Assembly: GCA_900319525.1 (NCBI GenBank)
Contig: ONOU01000003.1
Location: forward strand, 124,001 to 188,000
Direction of reading: 5' to 3'
Source: an uncultured Prevotellaceae bacterium
GTDB taxonomy: Bacteria > Bacteroidota > Bacteroidia > Bacteroidales > Muribaculaceae
DNA length: 64,000 bases
Shown here: positions 43,179 through 52,664 of the stretch, in pieces
How positions within the stretch are numbered: position 1 is the first letter of the stretch
How the letters are laid out: every line of letters starts with the position of its first letter
The notes under the pieces: generated by a model
Database searches by the model: none
Seen by the model: the letters and a program-made list of their open reading frames with translations, nothing else
What the model was told of the DNA's origin: nothing
Position numbers and translations under genes: made by a program

Positions 43179-44084
43179 TTAAATCAGGGCATTGATTGTG
43201 CCCATGATACTACCCAATAGGGCTCCCAGCCACACGATGGCGCGGAGCTCTTTTTTCATCACGTCCATGATGATGGCTTCGGCCTCGTTCATGTCCATCT
43301 CGTTGATGCGTTGCTCAATGATTGTGCTGATGTCGATGTCCTGCAAGATGCGTGGCAGGTGTTCGGTGATGATGACGCGATAGGCACTCAGGATGCCGCC
43401 CTTGATTTGAGCCACTTGCTCGTCGTGTCCCGTCATGAGATCGCTCATGGTCATGCCCATCAACTGTTGTGACTCGTCAATCACGAGCCCCTCGACCATT
43501 TGCCAGGAATTGTTGTGCAGGATCTCGTTGATGTGCTTGGCCAGCAACTTCTCTATCGGTGAGGCTAATCCTGCAACGAACTTGTCTGCTCCGAGCAGTC
43601 CCACTACGCTGTGGCGCGTTTTCTCCATGACGTGCTCGATGGCCATGTGGGCAATATTCTCACCCAGGGCGCAGTCTCGCAGTTTGGCGGTGATCATTTT
43701 GACGATGCCATCGGTGACGTTGGAGTGCATGGCTGTGATGTCCTCCTCGGTCAGGTAGTGACGGGCAAACTGCTCGATGGTCTCTTTGTTCTGGCCCTGT
43801 GTGGTGACAAACTCATCGATGGCGTTGCCGATTTTGGTCAGCATGTCATCGCTCAGCAGGCTCTTCTCCAGCACCTCGCGATTCATCAGGTTCTCGCTCA
43901 CCGCTTTGCCGATGGCGCTGGCGATGCGGCCTTTTTCCTTGGGAATGATGCCTGGAGTGAATGGCACGTGAATGCCCATGATGTACTTGGCTTGATGAGG
44001 CCTGAACAGCATGCGGATGGCTATATCGTTGGTGATATAGCCGATAACAGCGCCCACGAGGGGGCCAACAAGGTAATGTATCAT
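43179..44084 (-). CDS. DUF445 family membrane protein
   Basis: A 301-residue protein with membrane segments at both ends: an N-terminal IHYLVGPLVGAVIGYITNDIAIRMLF and a C-terminal VWLGALLGSIMGTINALI. The DUF445 signature FTPGIIPKEKGRIASAIG lies near residue 45. The middle is helical and probably faces one side of the membrane. The family is widespread and without proven role. Its ATG overlaps the lolA stop by four bases (ATGA), so the two are translationally coupled, hinting at an envelope function. Confidence 0.88.
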   Translation of the reverse strand: MIHYLVGPLVGAVIGYITNDIAIRMLFRPHQAKYIMGIHVPFTPGIIPKEKGRIASAIGKAVSENLMNREVLEKSLLSDDMLTKIGNAIDEFVTTQGQNKETIEQFARHYLTEEDITAMHSNVTDGIVKMITAKLRDCALGENIAHMAIEHVMEKTRHSVVGLLGADKFVAGLASPIEKLLAKHINEILHNNSWQMVEGLVIDESQQLMGMTMSDLMTGHDEQVAQIKGGILSAYRVIITEHLPRILQDIDISTIIEQRINEMDMNEAEAIIMDVMKKELRAIVWLGALLGSIMGTINALI

Positions 44085-44686
44085 CTCAGGTCAACAACTT
44101 GGGTGCCGGCGGGCACTTGAGTCTTGTCAAAGGTAAACGTTGAGCTAGGCAGTGACTTGTGCTTGTAGTCAGTGATCTTGATGGTATAGACCGATTTGTC
44201 ACTCATCTCAAACCGTGCCGTGCGCAGCAGCGATGTGCCCTCGTCAAAGTAGAGCCACAACGTCTTGATATTGTCTTTTTTCTTGGGAGTGAGCTTGATG
44301 ACGTAGGTCTTGGCAGTCTTTGCCTTGGCGCGCTTCATGTTGAACTTGGTCTTGAAATGCTGCACTGCCGCAATGGGATTGGTCATCTGTAGTTCCTCGG
44401 CGCTGGGGGTGGTGATGTTCACCTCACTGGTCACCGGTGACCAGGACCACTGCGTCTTGCCGTCATACCAGCACTTGGCCTCGGGCGAGATGATGCGGAA
44501 CTTGTTGCCCTGCATGGCGATGGTGCCGTTGCTGGTGCCTTGTGCTGTCGTGATGCTGTACTTGGCCGTCACACCGCCACCCACGTTGATGGCGCCCACA
44601 CACTTGTCGAGCATGGCCTGAGGCGCTTGCGCCAGGGCCACGATGGCAAGCAGTGTTGTCATGATTGTGATGAATATTCTTTTCAT
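44081..44686 (-). CDS. lolA: LolA-like outer-membrane lipoprotein carrier
   Basis: A 201-residue periplasmic protein with a signal peptide (MKRIFITIMTTLLAIVALA, cleavage near ALA-QA). The mature part has the half-barrel strand pattern of LolA (GTIAMQGNKFRIISPEAKCWYDGKTQWSW ordering, then MTNPIAAVQHF and the terminal STFTFDKTQVPAGTQVVDLR). LolA shuttles lipoproteins across the periplasm. In-frame ATGs further upstream are less likely than 44686, which starts directly at the signal. The linkage with ftsK upstream is also found in E. coli. A terminator and the TCTAGA array separate it from ftsK. Confidence 0.82.
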   Translation of the reverse strand: MKRIFITIMTTLLAIVALAQAPQAMLDKCVGAINVGGGVTAKYSITTAQGTSNGTIAMQGNKFRIISPEAKCWYDGKTQWSWSPVTSEVNITTPSAEELQMTNPIAAVQHFKTKFNMKRAKAKTAKTYVIKLTPKKKDNIKTLWLYFDEGTSLLRTARFEMSDKSVYTIKITDYKHKSLPSSTFTFDKTQVPAGTQVVDLR

Positions 44687-44714
44687 TGTCATTCGTGTTA
44701 AAGTCATGATTCAT

Positions 44715-44747
44715 CTAGATTATCTAGAGCATCTAGAACTTCTAGAT
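44715..44747. repeat. TCTAGA array 2 (four palindromes at 9-bp spacing)
   Basis: TCTAGA at 44715, 44724, 44733 and 44742, with 3-bp spacers TTA, GCA, ACT. It lies between ftsK and lolA, 4 bp beyond the ftsK terminator in the direction of transcription, the same arrangement as array 1 at 23665-23697. Confidence 0.9.
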
Positions 44748-44751
44748 TGCA

Positions 44752-44797
44752 AAAAGAGTGCCAACCCAGAGATAGAATAAGGGGGGCACTCTTTTTT
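44752..44797 (-). terminator. Terminator of ftsK
   Basis: AAAAAGAGTGCC (44752-44763) pairs with GGCACTCTTTTT (44786-44797), 12-bp perfect stem with A and T tracts, 9 bp after the ftsK stop on the minus strand. Confidence 0.85.
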
Positions 44798-44805
44798 AGT
44801 CGTTG

Positions 44806-47322
44806 TCAAGAGAACAGCTGCTCGATGTCCATGGGGCTGACAAGCACCTGGCGGGGTTTGCTGCCCTGGGCCGGACCTACGATGCCGGCATGTTCCATTT
44901 GGTCCATCAGGCGGCCCGCACGGTTGTAGCCGATCTCGTAACGGCGTTGCAGTGATGATGTGCTGGCGGTGTTGCCCATGACGATAAAGCGCACGGCCTC
45001 TTCAAACAGCGGATCCCTGTCCTTGACGTTGCCCACATTGGCGTCACCGCCACTGCCGCCTTCGTCCTTGCCGACGTACTCGGGCAGCAGGTAAGGCTCC
45101 TCGTGGCTGATGTCGCGGTCATTGTCCTCTTGCTCCTTGATGTAGTCGCAGATGCGCACGATATCTGGCGTATCGACAAACGGGCATTGTAGTCTGGTCA
45201 ACTCGCCGTCGATCTGGAACAGCATGTCACCGCGGCCGATGAGCTGCTGGGCTCCCGTGCGGTCGATGATGATCTGGCTATCGATGCGCTGGGCCACAGC
45301 AAAGGCGATGCGGCCGGGGAAGTTACCCTTGATTAAGCCGGTGATGACCTTGGACGACGGGCGCTGGGTGGCGATAATCATGTGGATGCCCACGGCACGG
45401 GCCTTCTGTGCAATGCGCACCAGCGGGGTCTCCACTTCCTTGCCGGCGGTCATGATCATGTCGCTGAACTCGTCGATGATGCCCACGATGTAGGGCATGT
45501 ATTGATATTTCTTCACGCCATGCTCGTCGCGCACTTCACGCAGCTCGCGGCGCCACATCTCGTTATAGTCGCTCACGTTGCGCACCCTTACCTCTTCAAA
45601 TACCTTGTAGCGGTCTTCCATCTCCTGTACCAGGCAGTTCAGCGTCTTGATCACGCGGTCGGTGTCGGTGATAATGGCTTTCTCCTCGCCGGGAGCCTTG
45701 GCAAAATAGTATTTCTCCAGGTCGGCATATACGCTGAATTCCACACGCTTGGGATCCACAAGGACAAACTTCAGCTCCGACGGCCCCTTCTTGTAAAGCA
45801 GGGAGGTGATGATGGCGTTCAGACCGACAGATTTACCTTTACCAGTAGCACCAGCAACCAGCAGGTGCGGCATCTTGGTCAGGTCGGCGATGAACACATC
45901 GTTGCTCACTGTGCAGCCCAGGCACATGGGCAGCTTGGCGCGGCTTTCCTGGAATGCCTTTGATCCCAGAACCTCGCGCATGGGTACAACCTGAGGATCG
46001 CGGTTGGGTACCTCGATGCCGATGGTGCCCTTGCCGGGCATGGGCGCGATGATGCGGATGCCCAGGGCGGCTAGGCTCAAGGCGATGTCGTCTTCCAGAC
46101 CGCGTATCTTGTTGACGCGCACGCCATCTTGCGGCACGATTTCAAACAGGGTCACCGTGGGACCCACGTGTACCATGATTTCCTTGATCTCGATGCCATA
46201 CTTGCTCAACGTGTCACGGATGCGCTCCTTGTTCTCGTCCTGCTCCTGCTTGTCAACGCTGTTAGGATTCATGCGGATGTCTTGCAGCAGGTCAAGGGTG
46301 GGGAAGCGGTAGTGACGGTACTCGCCAGTGGGATCGTGAGGATTGCTCACGTCGCTGCTGGCAGTGATGGGTTTCAAGCGGGCCGTCTCGCCGTCATTGC
46401 CGTTGGCTGCGGGGGCCGCTTTGGCGCGAGGCTTGCGCATCCTGCTTGCCAGTGACTGCTTTGCTGGCTCCTGGGCCTGCTCTTCGTCGCGGTGGGTATC
46501 AGAGGGGATGTGTCGCTCTCCGCCCAGGAAGGAAGATTCACCTGGCTGGCTCACTACACGCTCGGCCTCCTCCTTGCTGCGGCTGCGTTTCTTGCCTATC
46601 TCGTTTTGCAGTTGCTGGTACAGGGCGCTGAATGTCTGGTAGGTAAGGAATATCCAAAGCATGAAAATCACCAGGTTCACAGCAATCATGCCATACAATC
46701 CCACCAGTCCCAGCAGCCACTTGTTGGCATAGAAACCAAAGTATCCGCCCAGCGGGAAGAATGTGATGGGCTTCATGAAATAGGTCGCGGCACCCACCAT
46801 CATCGAGAAGGTGAAAATGCTGAACAGGCAGACGAACGTGTACTGGAAGAAATGGGCTTTCTTGCCCTTGCGCACCAGGCGCATACCCAGCGTCAACAGC
46901 CACACTACAATAATGAAGGCGGCCACGCCTACGCCGCTGGAAATGAAAAAGTCACTAATCGACGCTCCGGCCGCTGCACCAGCATTGCGAATCTGGTCTG
47001 GCACTTGGGCATTCTCGATCATCGAGTAGTTGGCGATACGGTTCTGGTCGCTCATGCCTGCCGAGAGGAAGAATGACAGGAACGAGATCAACAGGTAGAT
47101 GCCCGTCAGCAACAGGATGATGCCGGTGGCGAAACGCAACCTTCCGTTTTGGAAAAACGCAAGGAACCGTTGCCACTTGGTCACATTCTCCTTGTCGATG
47201 GCCTCTTCTACCTCACGGGCACGGCGGTAGTCCTCCGATTTCTGTACACCGCTGATGTCGGGACCGAAATAGCCCTGATTATCACTCATTTTCTTATTGT
47301 GGTTGCTTTGACTTTTGCTCAT
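44806..47322 (-). CDS. ftsK: DNA translocase FtsK
   Basis: An 838-residue septal DNA pump that clears chromosome ends at division and activates dimer resolution. About four membrane spans (roughly residues 62-205) lead into a charged linker (205-350). The motor follows: alpha domain (DTLSKYGIEIKEIMVHVGP), Walker A GATGKGKSVG near residue 490, Walker B region (MPYIVGIIDEFSDM), and ATQRPSSKVITG. The C-terminal gamma winged helix reads TSSLQRRYEIGYNRAGRLMDQ and recognises KOPS-type sites. The start at 47322 is used; an ATG 11 codons downstream is possible. Confidence 0.95.
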   Translation of the reverse strand: MSKSQSNHNKKMSDNQGYFGPDISGVQKSEDYRRAREVEEAIDKENVTKWQRFLAFFQNGRLRFATGIILLLTGIYLLISFLSFFLSAGMSDQNRIANYSMIENAQVPDQIRNAGAAAGASISDFFISSGVGVAAFIIVVWLLTLGMRLVRKGKKAHFFQYTFVCLFSIFTFSMMVGAATYFMKPITFFPLGGYFGFYANKWLLGLVGLYGMIAVNLVIFMLWIFLTYQTFSALYQQLQNEIGKKRSRSKEEAERVVSQPGESSFLGGERHIPSDTHRDEEQAQEPAKQSLASRMRKPRAKAAPAANGNDGETARLKPITASSDVSNPHDPTGEYRHYRFPTLDLLQDIRMNPNSVDKQEQDENKERIRDTLSKYGIEIKEIMVHVGPTVTLFEIVPQDGVRVNKIRGLEDDIALSLAALGIRIIAPMPGKGTIGIEVPNRDPQVVPMREVLGSKAFQESRAKLPMCLGCTVSNDVFIADLTKMPHLLVAGATGKGKSVGLNAIITSLLYKKGPSELKFVLVDPKRVEFSVYADLEKYYFAKAPGEEKAIITDTDRVIKTLNCLVQEMEDRYKVFEEVRVRNVSDYNEMWRRELREVRDEHGVKKYQYMPYIVGIIDEFSDMIMTAGKEVETPLVRIAQKARAVGIHMIIATQRPSSKVITGLIKGNFPGRIAFAVAQRIDSQIIIDRTGAQQLIGRGDMLFQIDGELTRLQCPFVDTPDIVRICDYIKEQEDNDRDISHEEPYLLPEYVGKDEGGSGGDANVGNVKDRDPLFEEAVRFIVMGNTASTSSLQRRYEIGYNRAGRLMDQMEHAGIVGPAQGSKPRQVLVSPMDIEQLFS

Positions 47323-47521
47323 TGTCGCTATCTTTTGCTATCGTAGTAAATTTGGGGCTGTAAAATTACAAAATAAAATCGATTTACAAACGCAAATCTG
47401 ACACTTTTTTTTCTGTCATTCAATAATTGTCGGGAGACAACAGATCGGCAGTCTATTCCTGGGCCTTGGAATCGCGTCCGTCACCCCGGGATAGAGATTT
47501 TCTAGGAAAGAAAAATTGATG
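47323..47521. other. Intergenic region between trkH and ftsK
   Basis: No gene. AT-rich close to ftsK; no TAnnTTTG match on the minus strand. A weak dyad TTCC-TGGGCCTT-GGAA near 47456-47471 may end trkH transcription. Confidence 0.35.
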
Positions 47522-49003
47522 TCAGTCTTTTTTCCAGAAGGAGCGGGTGAAGATGACGAGTACGGTGAATAGTTCGAGACGGCCAACCATCATTTCAAAG
47601 GCTAACACCCATTTTGCTCCAGGATGCAGAGCCACCCACGAGCCGTTAGTTCCTGTCATGCCATGACCGATGCCCACATTGCTGATGGCCGACATGGACG
47701 TGTACATCGCATCAAACACGGGCAGGCCAAAGAAGGTGAGATACAATGCTACTACCATGATAATGAGGATGTAAACAGTGAAGAAAGTGTTTACCTTGCT
47801 CACTGCATGGGAGGGAACGGGCTTGCCGTCGATGTGCACGGCGCGCACCGAGTTGGTGTGCAGCACGCGGTAAAACTCGTTGGCTGTGTTCTTGAGCAAG
47901 ACAATGAGACGGTCCATCTTGGCGCCGCCCGAGGTCGATCCCGCCATTCCGCCAAAGAACATCATCACCATCAGGATAACCGTGACAAATTCTCCGCTGT
48001 CCTCATAGTCAAAGGTGGAGAATCCTGTCGATGTGATGGCCGACAGTGTGTCAAAGGCCGCATAGATGAAGCGGTCGCTGTGCTGGTCGAGGAATCCTTT
48101 ATAGACCATGTAGGCAAAAATGGCCACTGTCGTTATCAGGGTTGTCATGCAGTACCAGCGCAGGGTGTTGTTGTGCCTGATGCGCTTGAAGTTGCCGCGC
48201 ATTGTGGCCGCAATGAGCGAGAAACTGATGCCTCCGATAAACATGAAGATAATGACCACGATGAACACATAGTCGGAGTGCCAGAAGTCCAAGCCGATGT
48301 TCTTGGTCGAGTAGCCGCCGGTCGAGGTCGTCGTCATGGCGTGGCAGATGGCGTCAAACCAGTCCATCGGACCGGCATACAGCAGTCCCGTGAGCAGCGC
48401 GGTTAGGCCAATGTAGATGAGCCACAGGTCTTTAGCTGTCTGGCTCACGCGGGGACGCAGTCGCTCGTGGGTGATGCCGGTTACCTCGGCGTTAAACAGG
48501 GCGATGCCGCCCTTTTGATTCAGCATGGGAATAACGGCAAGGGTGAACAGGATGATTCCCATGCCGCCGATCCACTGGGTCATCGCGCGCCAGAAGAGCA
48601 CACCATGCGGTATCTCCTCGACATAGCGTATCACGCTCGATCCGGTGGTCGTGAACCCGGCCATCGTCTCAAAGAACGCATCGGTCACGTTGTCAAACGT
48701 GTTGCTGAACAGGTAGGGCAACATGCCGAACAGCGAGAAAAACACCCAGATGATCGCTGTCAACATCAGTCCTTCGCGCTTGTGCATCGACGAGCTGCTA
48801 GGCCTGATGCCGAAGGCCATCAGTGCCCCGGTGCCTGCCGTGATGGCTCCGCTGTAGAGAAAGGCCCTCAATGCTGTGGACTCTTGAAACCACCATGATA
48901 TAGCCAGTGGTAACAACATGAATGCCGCCTCGATGAGCAGCAGCCATCCCTGCATGCGCATCACGATGGCGAAGTTGATATGCTGATTGGAACGCTTGGC
49001 CAT
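47522..49003 (-). CDS. trkH: Trk potassium-uptake channel subunit TrkH
   Basis: A 493-residue polytopic membrane protein of the TrkH/KtrB family with four pore repeats. Selectivity-filter-like segments include TMAGFTTTGSSV, ATSTGGYST-type AMTTTSTGGYSTKNIG, SAITSTGFSTF and SAISNVGIGHG. Paired with cytosolic TrkA it brings K+ into the cell. The ATG at 49003 is chosen over an in-frame TTG at 49012, because it leaves a normal 5-bp gap after trkA rather than an overlap. It is last in the run small membrane protein - dxs - trkA - trkH. Confidence 0.93.
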   Translation of the reverse strand: MAKRSNQHINFAIVMRMQGWLLLIEAAFMLLPLAISWWFQESTALRAFLYSGAITAGTGALMAFGIRPSSSSMHKREGLMLTAIIWVFFSLFGMLPYLFSNTFDNVTDAFFETMAGFTTTGSSVIRYVEEIPHGVLFWRAMTQWIGGMGIILFTLAVIPMLNQKGGIALFNAEVTGITHERLRPRVSQTAKDLWLIYIGLTALLTGLLYAGPMDWFDAICHAMTTTSTGGYSTKNIGLDFWHSDYVFIVVIIFMFIGGISFSLIAATMRGNFKRIRHNNTLRWYCMTTLITTVAIFAYMVYKGFLDQHSDRFIYAAFDTLSAITSTGFSTFDYEDSGEFVTVILMVMMFFGGMAGSTSGGAKMDRLIVLLKNTANEFYRVLHTNSVRAVHIDGKPVPSHAVSKVNTFFTVYILIIMVVALYLTFFGLPVFDAMYTSMSAISNVGIGHGMTGTNGSWVALHPGAKWVLAFEMMVGRLELFTVLVIFTRSFWKKD

Positions 49004-49008
49004 GGGTC

Positions 49009-50340
49009 TCAAGAGAAATATTTGTCGAGTTTGTGGATCGCGCCTTGCAAGCAGAATACCACCACGTGGTCACCGGCTTGAATGCGTGAGTTTCCTGTCA
49101 CGAGCTGCCCCTTGCCGTCGCGCACCAGACCGGCGATGGTGAAGTCGCGGCTCAGTTTCAGGTCTTTGACATCGGCGCGGGTCACACGGTCGCCTTCCTC
49201 GACGATGATCTCTGCTACCTCTGCATCGGCTAGGGCCAGGCAGCGGGCATTGTCCTCATCGGCGTCAATCATGATTTGGTAGATGCGGCTCGACGCCAGC
49301 AGTTTCTTGTTGACGATGGTGCCGATGTTCAGGGCCTCGGCCTCGTAGATGAACTGGATATCCTCTACTTGGGCAATAGTCTTGGCCACGCTATTGGTTT
49401 TGGCGATCATGCACTCCATCATGTTCACGGCGCTGTTCTCGCCCAGGGCGATAAAGGCGTCGTAGTAGCTCACGCTCTCCTCCTCGCTGAGCTCGGTGTC
49501 GCGGAAGTCACCCTGCACGATCTTGCAGTTGGGATAGCGTTGGGCCAGGTAGTCGCAGCGGGCCATGTCATTCTCGATAATCTTGATGTCGAGCGTCTTG
49601 CCCAGCCGTTTGACCAACTGTTCGGCAATGTCGTTGCCGCCCACGATGAGCACATTGTCCACTGGCGTCTGAACCTTGCCGCACACCTCGCGAACCTCGT
49701 CAATGTGGTCTCGAGTGGTGGCGATATAGACGATATCGTTTTCCAGCACACGGTCATCACCACGGGGAATGATGATCTCGCGGTTGCGCTTGATGGCCGA
49801 CACGTGCAGGAAGAGGCTGATGTTGGCCACGTCCTTGAGCATGTGGTTGACGATGCGAGCGTTGCTGCGGATTTTCACACCCACGACGATGAGCTCGCCG
49901 TCAAACAGCTCAAACCAGTTCCGGGCCCATGTGCGCTTCAACGCGCTGGCGATTTCCTTGGCAGCCAGCATCTCGGGGTAGATCAGGTGGTCGATACCCA
50001 GCGAGGTGAAGTGCTCGCGGTAGCCGGCGTTGAAAAACTCGTCATTGTCGATGCGGGCTACGGTCTTGCGGGCTCCCAGCCGCTTGGCCATCGAGCACGA
50101 CAGGATGTTGCGCGCCTCGCTCTTGGTCACGGCGATAAACAAGTCACAGGCTCCTGTCTTGATGGCATTCAAGTCGCTGAAGGAGATTGCGCTGCCCTGA
50201 TGGGTGAGCAGGTTGTAATTCTCCAGTGGCTCCAGCTTCTTGTTGTCAACGTCCATGACAATGATGTCCTGCTCCTCGTTGCTGAGCATTTTGGCCAGAT
50301 GGGTTCCGACTTCTCCTGCGCCGGCAATAACTATTCTCAT
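49009..50340 (-). CDS. trkA: Trk system potassium transporter regulatory subunit TrkA
   Basis: A 443-residue cytosolic protein composed of two RCK units. Each has an NAD-binding Rossmann fold (first MRIVIAGAGEVGTHLAKML; second NVLIVGGNDIAEQLVKRLG) followed by a TrkA-C domain (residues about 140-215 and 365-443). It gates TrkH in response to nucleotides. The four-domain order and length equal E. coli TrkA. It lies 15 bp after dxs and 5 bp before trkH. Confidence 0.94.
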   Translation of the reverse strand: MRIVIAGAGEVGTHLAKMLSNEEQDIIVMDVDNKKLEPLENYNLLTHQGSAISFSDLNAIKTGACDLFIAVTKSEARNILSCSMAKRLGARKTVARIDNDEFFNAGYREHFTSLGIDHLIYPEMLAAKEIASALKRTWARNWFELFDGELIVVGVKIRSNARIVNHMLKDVANISLFLHVSAIKRNREIIIPRGDDRVLENDIVYIATTRDHIDEVREVCGKVQTPVDNVLIVGGNDIAEQLVKRLGKTLDIKIIENDMARCDYLAQRYPNCKIVQGDFRDTELSEEESVSYYDAFIALGENSAVNMMECMIAKTNSVAKTIAQVEDIQFIYEAEALNIGTIVNKKLLASSRIYQIMIDADEDNARCLALADAEVAEIIVEEGDRVTRADVKDLKLSRDFTIAGLVRDGKGQLVTGNSRIQAGDHVVVFCLQGAIHKLDKYFS

Positions 50341-50355
50341 CGTGTCAATATATTG

Positions 50356-52278
50356 TTAGTGATTATTGTTCTTAATCATCTCGAGGATGGCGTTCTCGAG
50401 CGACAGGTCATCCATGCCGCAGCGTTGATACAACTCGGCAACGGTGCCCTGATGCACAAACTCATCCTGCACGCCCAGCATCCTCAGGTGGGTGGAGCGG
50501 TCGTGCAGTGCGAGCCATTCGGCAACCGCCGAGCCCAGGCCTCCTGCCACGGTGCCGTCCTCGATGGTGATGAGGCTGTGGTAGCGGCTGGTGGCTTCTT
50601 CAAGGATGTCCTGGTCGATGGGCTTGAGGTAGATCATATCATAGTGTCCCACCTTGATGCCACGCTCGGCAAGACGTTTAACCACGTCAACCACTTCGTT
50701 GCCGATGTGGCCGATGCTCAGCACGGCCACGCCCTCGCCCTCGCTCATGCGGCGGCCACGGCCCACGGGAAGCTCGTGCATCTCATTGTGCCAGTCGGCG
50801 ATGACTCCCTTGCCGCGCGGGTAGCGTATGGCAAACGGACCGAGGTTGTCCTGCTGGGCGGTGAACATCAGGTTGCGCAGGTCGTGCTCGTTGATGGGCG
50901 AGGCCACGGTCATGCCGGGGATGCAGCGCAGGTAGGCCAGGTCAAACAGGCCATGGTGCGTCACACCGTCCTCGCCGACGATGCCGCCGCGGTCGATGCA
51001 GAAGGTCACCGGCAGACCCTGTATGGCGACGTCGTGGATGATCGAGTCATAGGCACGCTGCAGGAACGTGCTGTAGATGGCGCAGTAGGGGTGCATGCCG
51101 TCCTTGGCAAGACCTCCGGCAAAGGTCACTGCGTGACCCTCGCTGATGCCCACGTCAAAGGCACGCCGCGGCATGGCCTCGAGCATCATCGACATCGACG
51201 TTCCGCTGGGCATGGCGGCGGTGATACCCACGATCTTGTCATTTTGTTGAGCCAGTTCCACCAGTGTCTTGCCAAAGACGTCCTGGTACTTGATGGGGCC
51301 ACCCTTGCTGCCCGACTTGCGCTCGCCGGTCTCCTCGTCAAACTTGCCAGGGGCATGCCACGTGGCGGGATCGGCCTCGGCAGCGGCAAAACCCTTGCCC
51401 TTGACGGTGCGCACGTGCACCAGCTTGGGACCGGTCATGTCCTTGATGTCATTGAAGATCTTGACCAGACGTTTCACGTCGTGGCCGTCATAGAGGCCAA
51501 AGTAGCGGATGTTCAGACCCTCAAAAATGTTTTGCTGGCCCGACAGCAGGGACTTCATCGCATTAGAGAAGCGCATGATCAGCCCCTTGCGGTTATCGTT
51601 GATGATATTGTGGCGACGCAGGAACTGGTAGGCCTTATACCTCAATTTGTTATAGCGGTGTGACGTGTGCAGGTCGTTCATGTAGGAGCTCAAGGCGCCC
51701 ACGTTGGCGTCAATGGCCATGTCGTTGTCATTGAGGACGATAATCAGGTTATTGGGATTGGTCGTGGCATTGTTGATGCCCTCAAAGGCCAATCCGCCAC
51801 TGATGCTCGCATCCCCGATAACGGCAACGACTTTGCGGTCTTTGTTGTCCTGCAGCTCGGCGGCGATGGCCATGCCCAGGGCAGCCGAGATGCTGTTTGA
51901 CGCATGCCCGGCAGTGAAGGTGTCGTACTCGCTCTCGGCAGGGTTGGGAAAACCGCTCAGGCCGTCCAGCTTGCGGTTGTCGTCAAACTGATCGCGTCGG
52001 CCTGTCAATATCTTGTGGGCATAGGCCTGATGCCCCACATCCCACACCAGGCGGTCATGGGGCGTGTTGAACACGTAGTGCAACGCCACAACAATCTCGA
52101 CAGCGCCCATGCTCGAGGCGAAGTGCCCGGGGTTACTCGACAGTTCGTGGATCATGTATTGGCGCAGCTCGTCACACACCTGGGGTAACTGATCGACGCT
52201 CAGCTTGCGCAGGTCGGCAGGCGTGTCGATCGTTGCTAGCAGCGGGCAATGTTCTTGTATATAGGGTTTTGTTGTCAT
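50356..52278 (-). CDS. dxs: 1-deoxy-D-xylulose-5-phosphate synthase
   Basis: A 640-residue thiamine-diphosphate enzyme that joins pyruvate and glyceraldehyde 3-phosphate to DXP, the entry to MEP isoprenoid synthesis (and to thiamine and pyridoxal). Motifs: SSNPGHFASSMGAVE, WDVGHQAYAHKILTGR with the catalytic His, the TPP motif GDASISGGLAFEGINNA, the transketolase-like DRGGIVGEDGVTHHG, and the C-terminal IEDGTVAGGLGSAVAE. The length is typical. It is preceded after 7 bp by a small membrane-protein gene and followed after 15 bp by trkA. Confidence 0.96.
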   Translation of the reverse strand: MTTKPYIQEHCPLLATIDTPADLRKLSVDQLPQVCDELRQYMIHELSSNPGHFASSMGAVEIVVALHYVFNTPHDRLVWDVGHQAYAHKILTGRRDQFDDNRKLDGLSGFPNPAESEYDTFTAGHASNSISAALGMAIAAELQDNKDRKVVAVIGDASISGGLAFEGINNATTNPNNLIIVLNDNDMAIDANVGALSSYMNDLHTSHRYNKLRYKAYQFLRRHNIINDNRKGLIMRFSNAMKSLLSGQQNIFEGLNIRYFGLYDGHDVKRLVKIFNDIKDMTGPKLVHVRTVKGKGFAAAEADPATWHAPGKFDEETGERKSGSKGGPIKYQDVFGKTLVELAQQNDKIVGITAAMPSGTSMSMMLEAMPRRAFDVGISEGHAVTFAGGLAKDGMHPYCAIYSTFLQRAYDSIIHDVAIQGLPVTFCIDRGGIVGEDGVTHHGLFDLAYLRCIPGMTVASPINEHDLRNLMFTAQQDNLGPFAIRYPRGKGVIADWHNEMHELPVGRGRRMSEGEGVAVLSIGHIGNEVVDVVKRLAERGIKVGHYDMIYLKPIDQDILEEATSRYHSLITIEDGTVAGGLGSAVAEWLALHDRSTHLRMLGVQDEFVHQGTVAELYQRCGMDDLSLENAILEMIKNNNH

Positions 52279-52285
52279 GGCTTAG

Positions 52286-52459
52286 TCATTTTTTTCTCAC
52301 ATACTTCTTGTAGAGAGGGACAAACACGATGATGCCCGAGGCCACAATGGTGAAAATCACCATGAAATCGATTCTCGCAGCACGCGTGAGCAGCAGCCAG
52401 CATAATCCCACCCACAGGAGCAGGATGCAGGCAAATCTTATCATATTACCGGTTGTCAT
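52286..52459 (-). CDS. Small membrane protein upstream of dxs
   Basis: A 57-residue protein with two membrane segments (about 6-24 ACILLLWVGLCWLLL and 32-48 FMVIFTIVASGIIVFVPLY) and a basic end (KKYVRKK). No family recognised. An in-frame ATG 17 codons further upstream is less likely because it would lie only about 35 bp before the hydrophobic start and directly at a -7 box. The dxs start is 7 bp downstream. Confidence 0.6.
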   Translation of the reverse strand: MTTGNMIRFACILLLWVGLCWLLLTRAARIDFMVIFTIVASGIIVFVPLYKKYVRKK

Positions 52460-52497
52460 CACTATCTCTATTTCTCTATAATGAATTGTATAACCTG

Positions 52498-52505
52498 CAA
52501 AGGTA
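52498..52505 (-). promoter_or_regulatory. -7 box of the dxs-trkA-trkH run
   Basis: Minus-strand TACCTTTG (complement of 52498-52505), 38 bp before the ATG of the small membrane-protein gene. Confidence 0.5.
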
Positions 52506-52587
52506 ATCAATATTTGTGAAACAGCGCCTCAATGTCTTTTTTTTAACGCTTCTGGCCGGGATATTCCCTTGGCATGGGCTGTGATAT

Positions 52588-52637
52588 GACAACGGGCAGG
52601 ACCACTTGTCGCCAGTGTTTCCTGCCCATGTCGTTGG
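52588..52637 (-). terminator. Hairpin after the first C10 gene
   Basis: GGGCAGGA (52594-52601) pairs with TCCTGCCC, with inner CACT/AGTG and outer CAAC/GTTG pairings. It lies about 30 bp after the minus-strand stop. Confidence 0.65.
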
Positions 52638-52664
52638 AATCTAAGATGTGGAAGCGGCTGTTGT

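Noticed and set aside
44715-44747. CRISPR array
   Set aside because: The period is only 9 bp, with 3-bp spacers, and no cas gene is in the window; the TCTAGA arrays are short palindromic tandem repeats.
49276-51663. 795-codon open frame on the plus strand
   Set aside because: It lies fully antisense to trkA and dxs, both certain genes. Its composition (rich in His, Val, Asp, Gly, Leu) is what the reverse of these coding frames gives, and no domain is recognisable.
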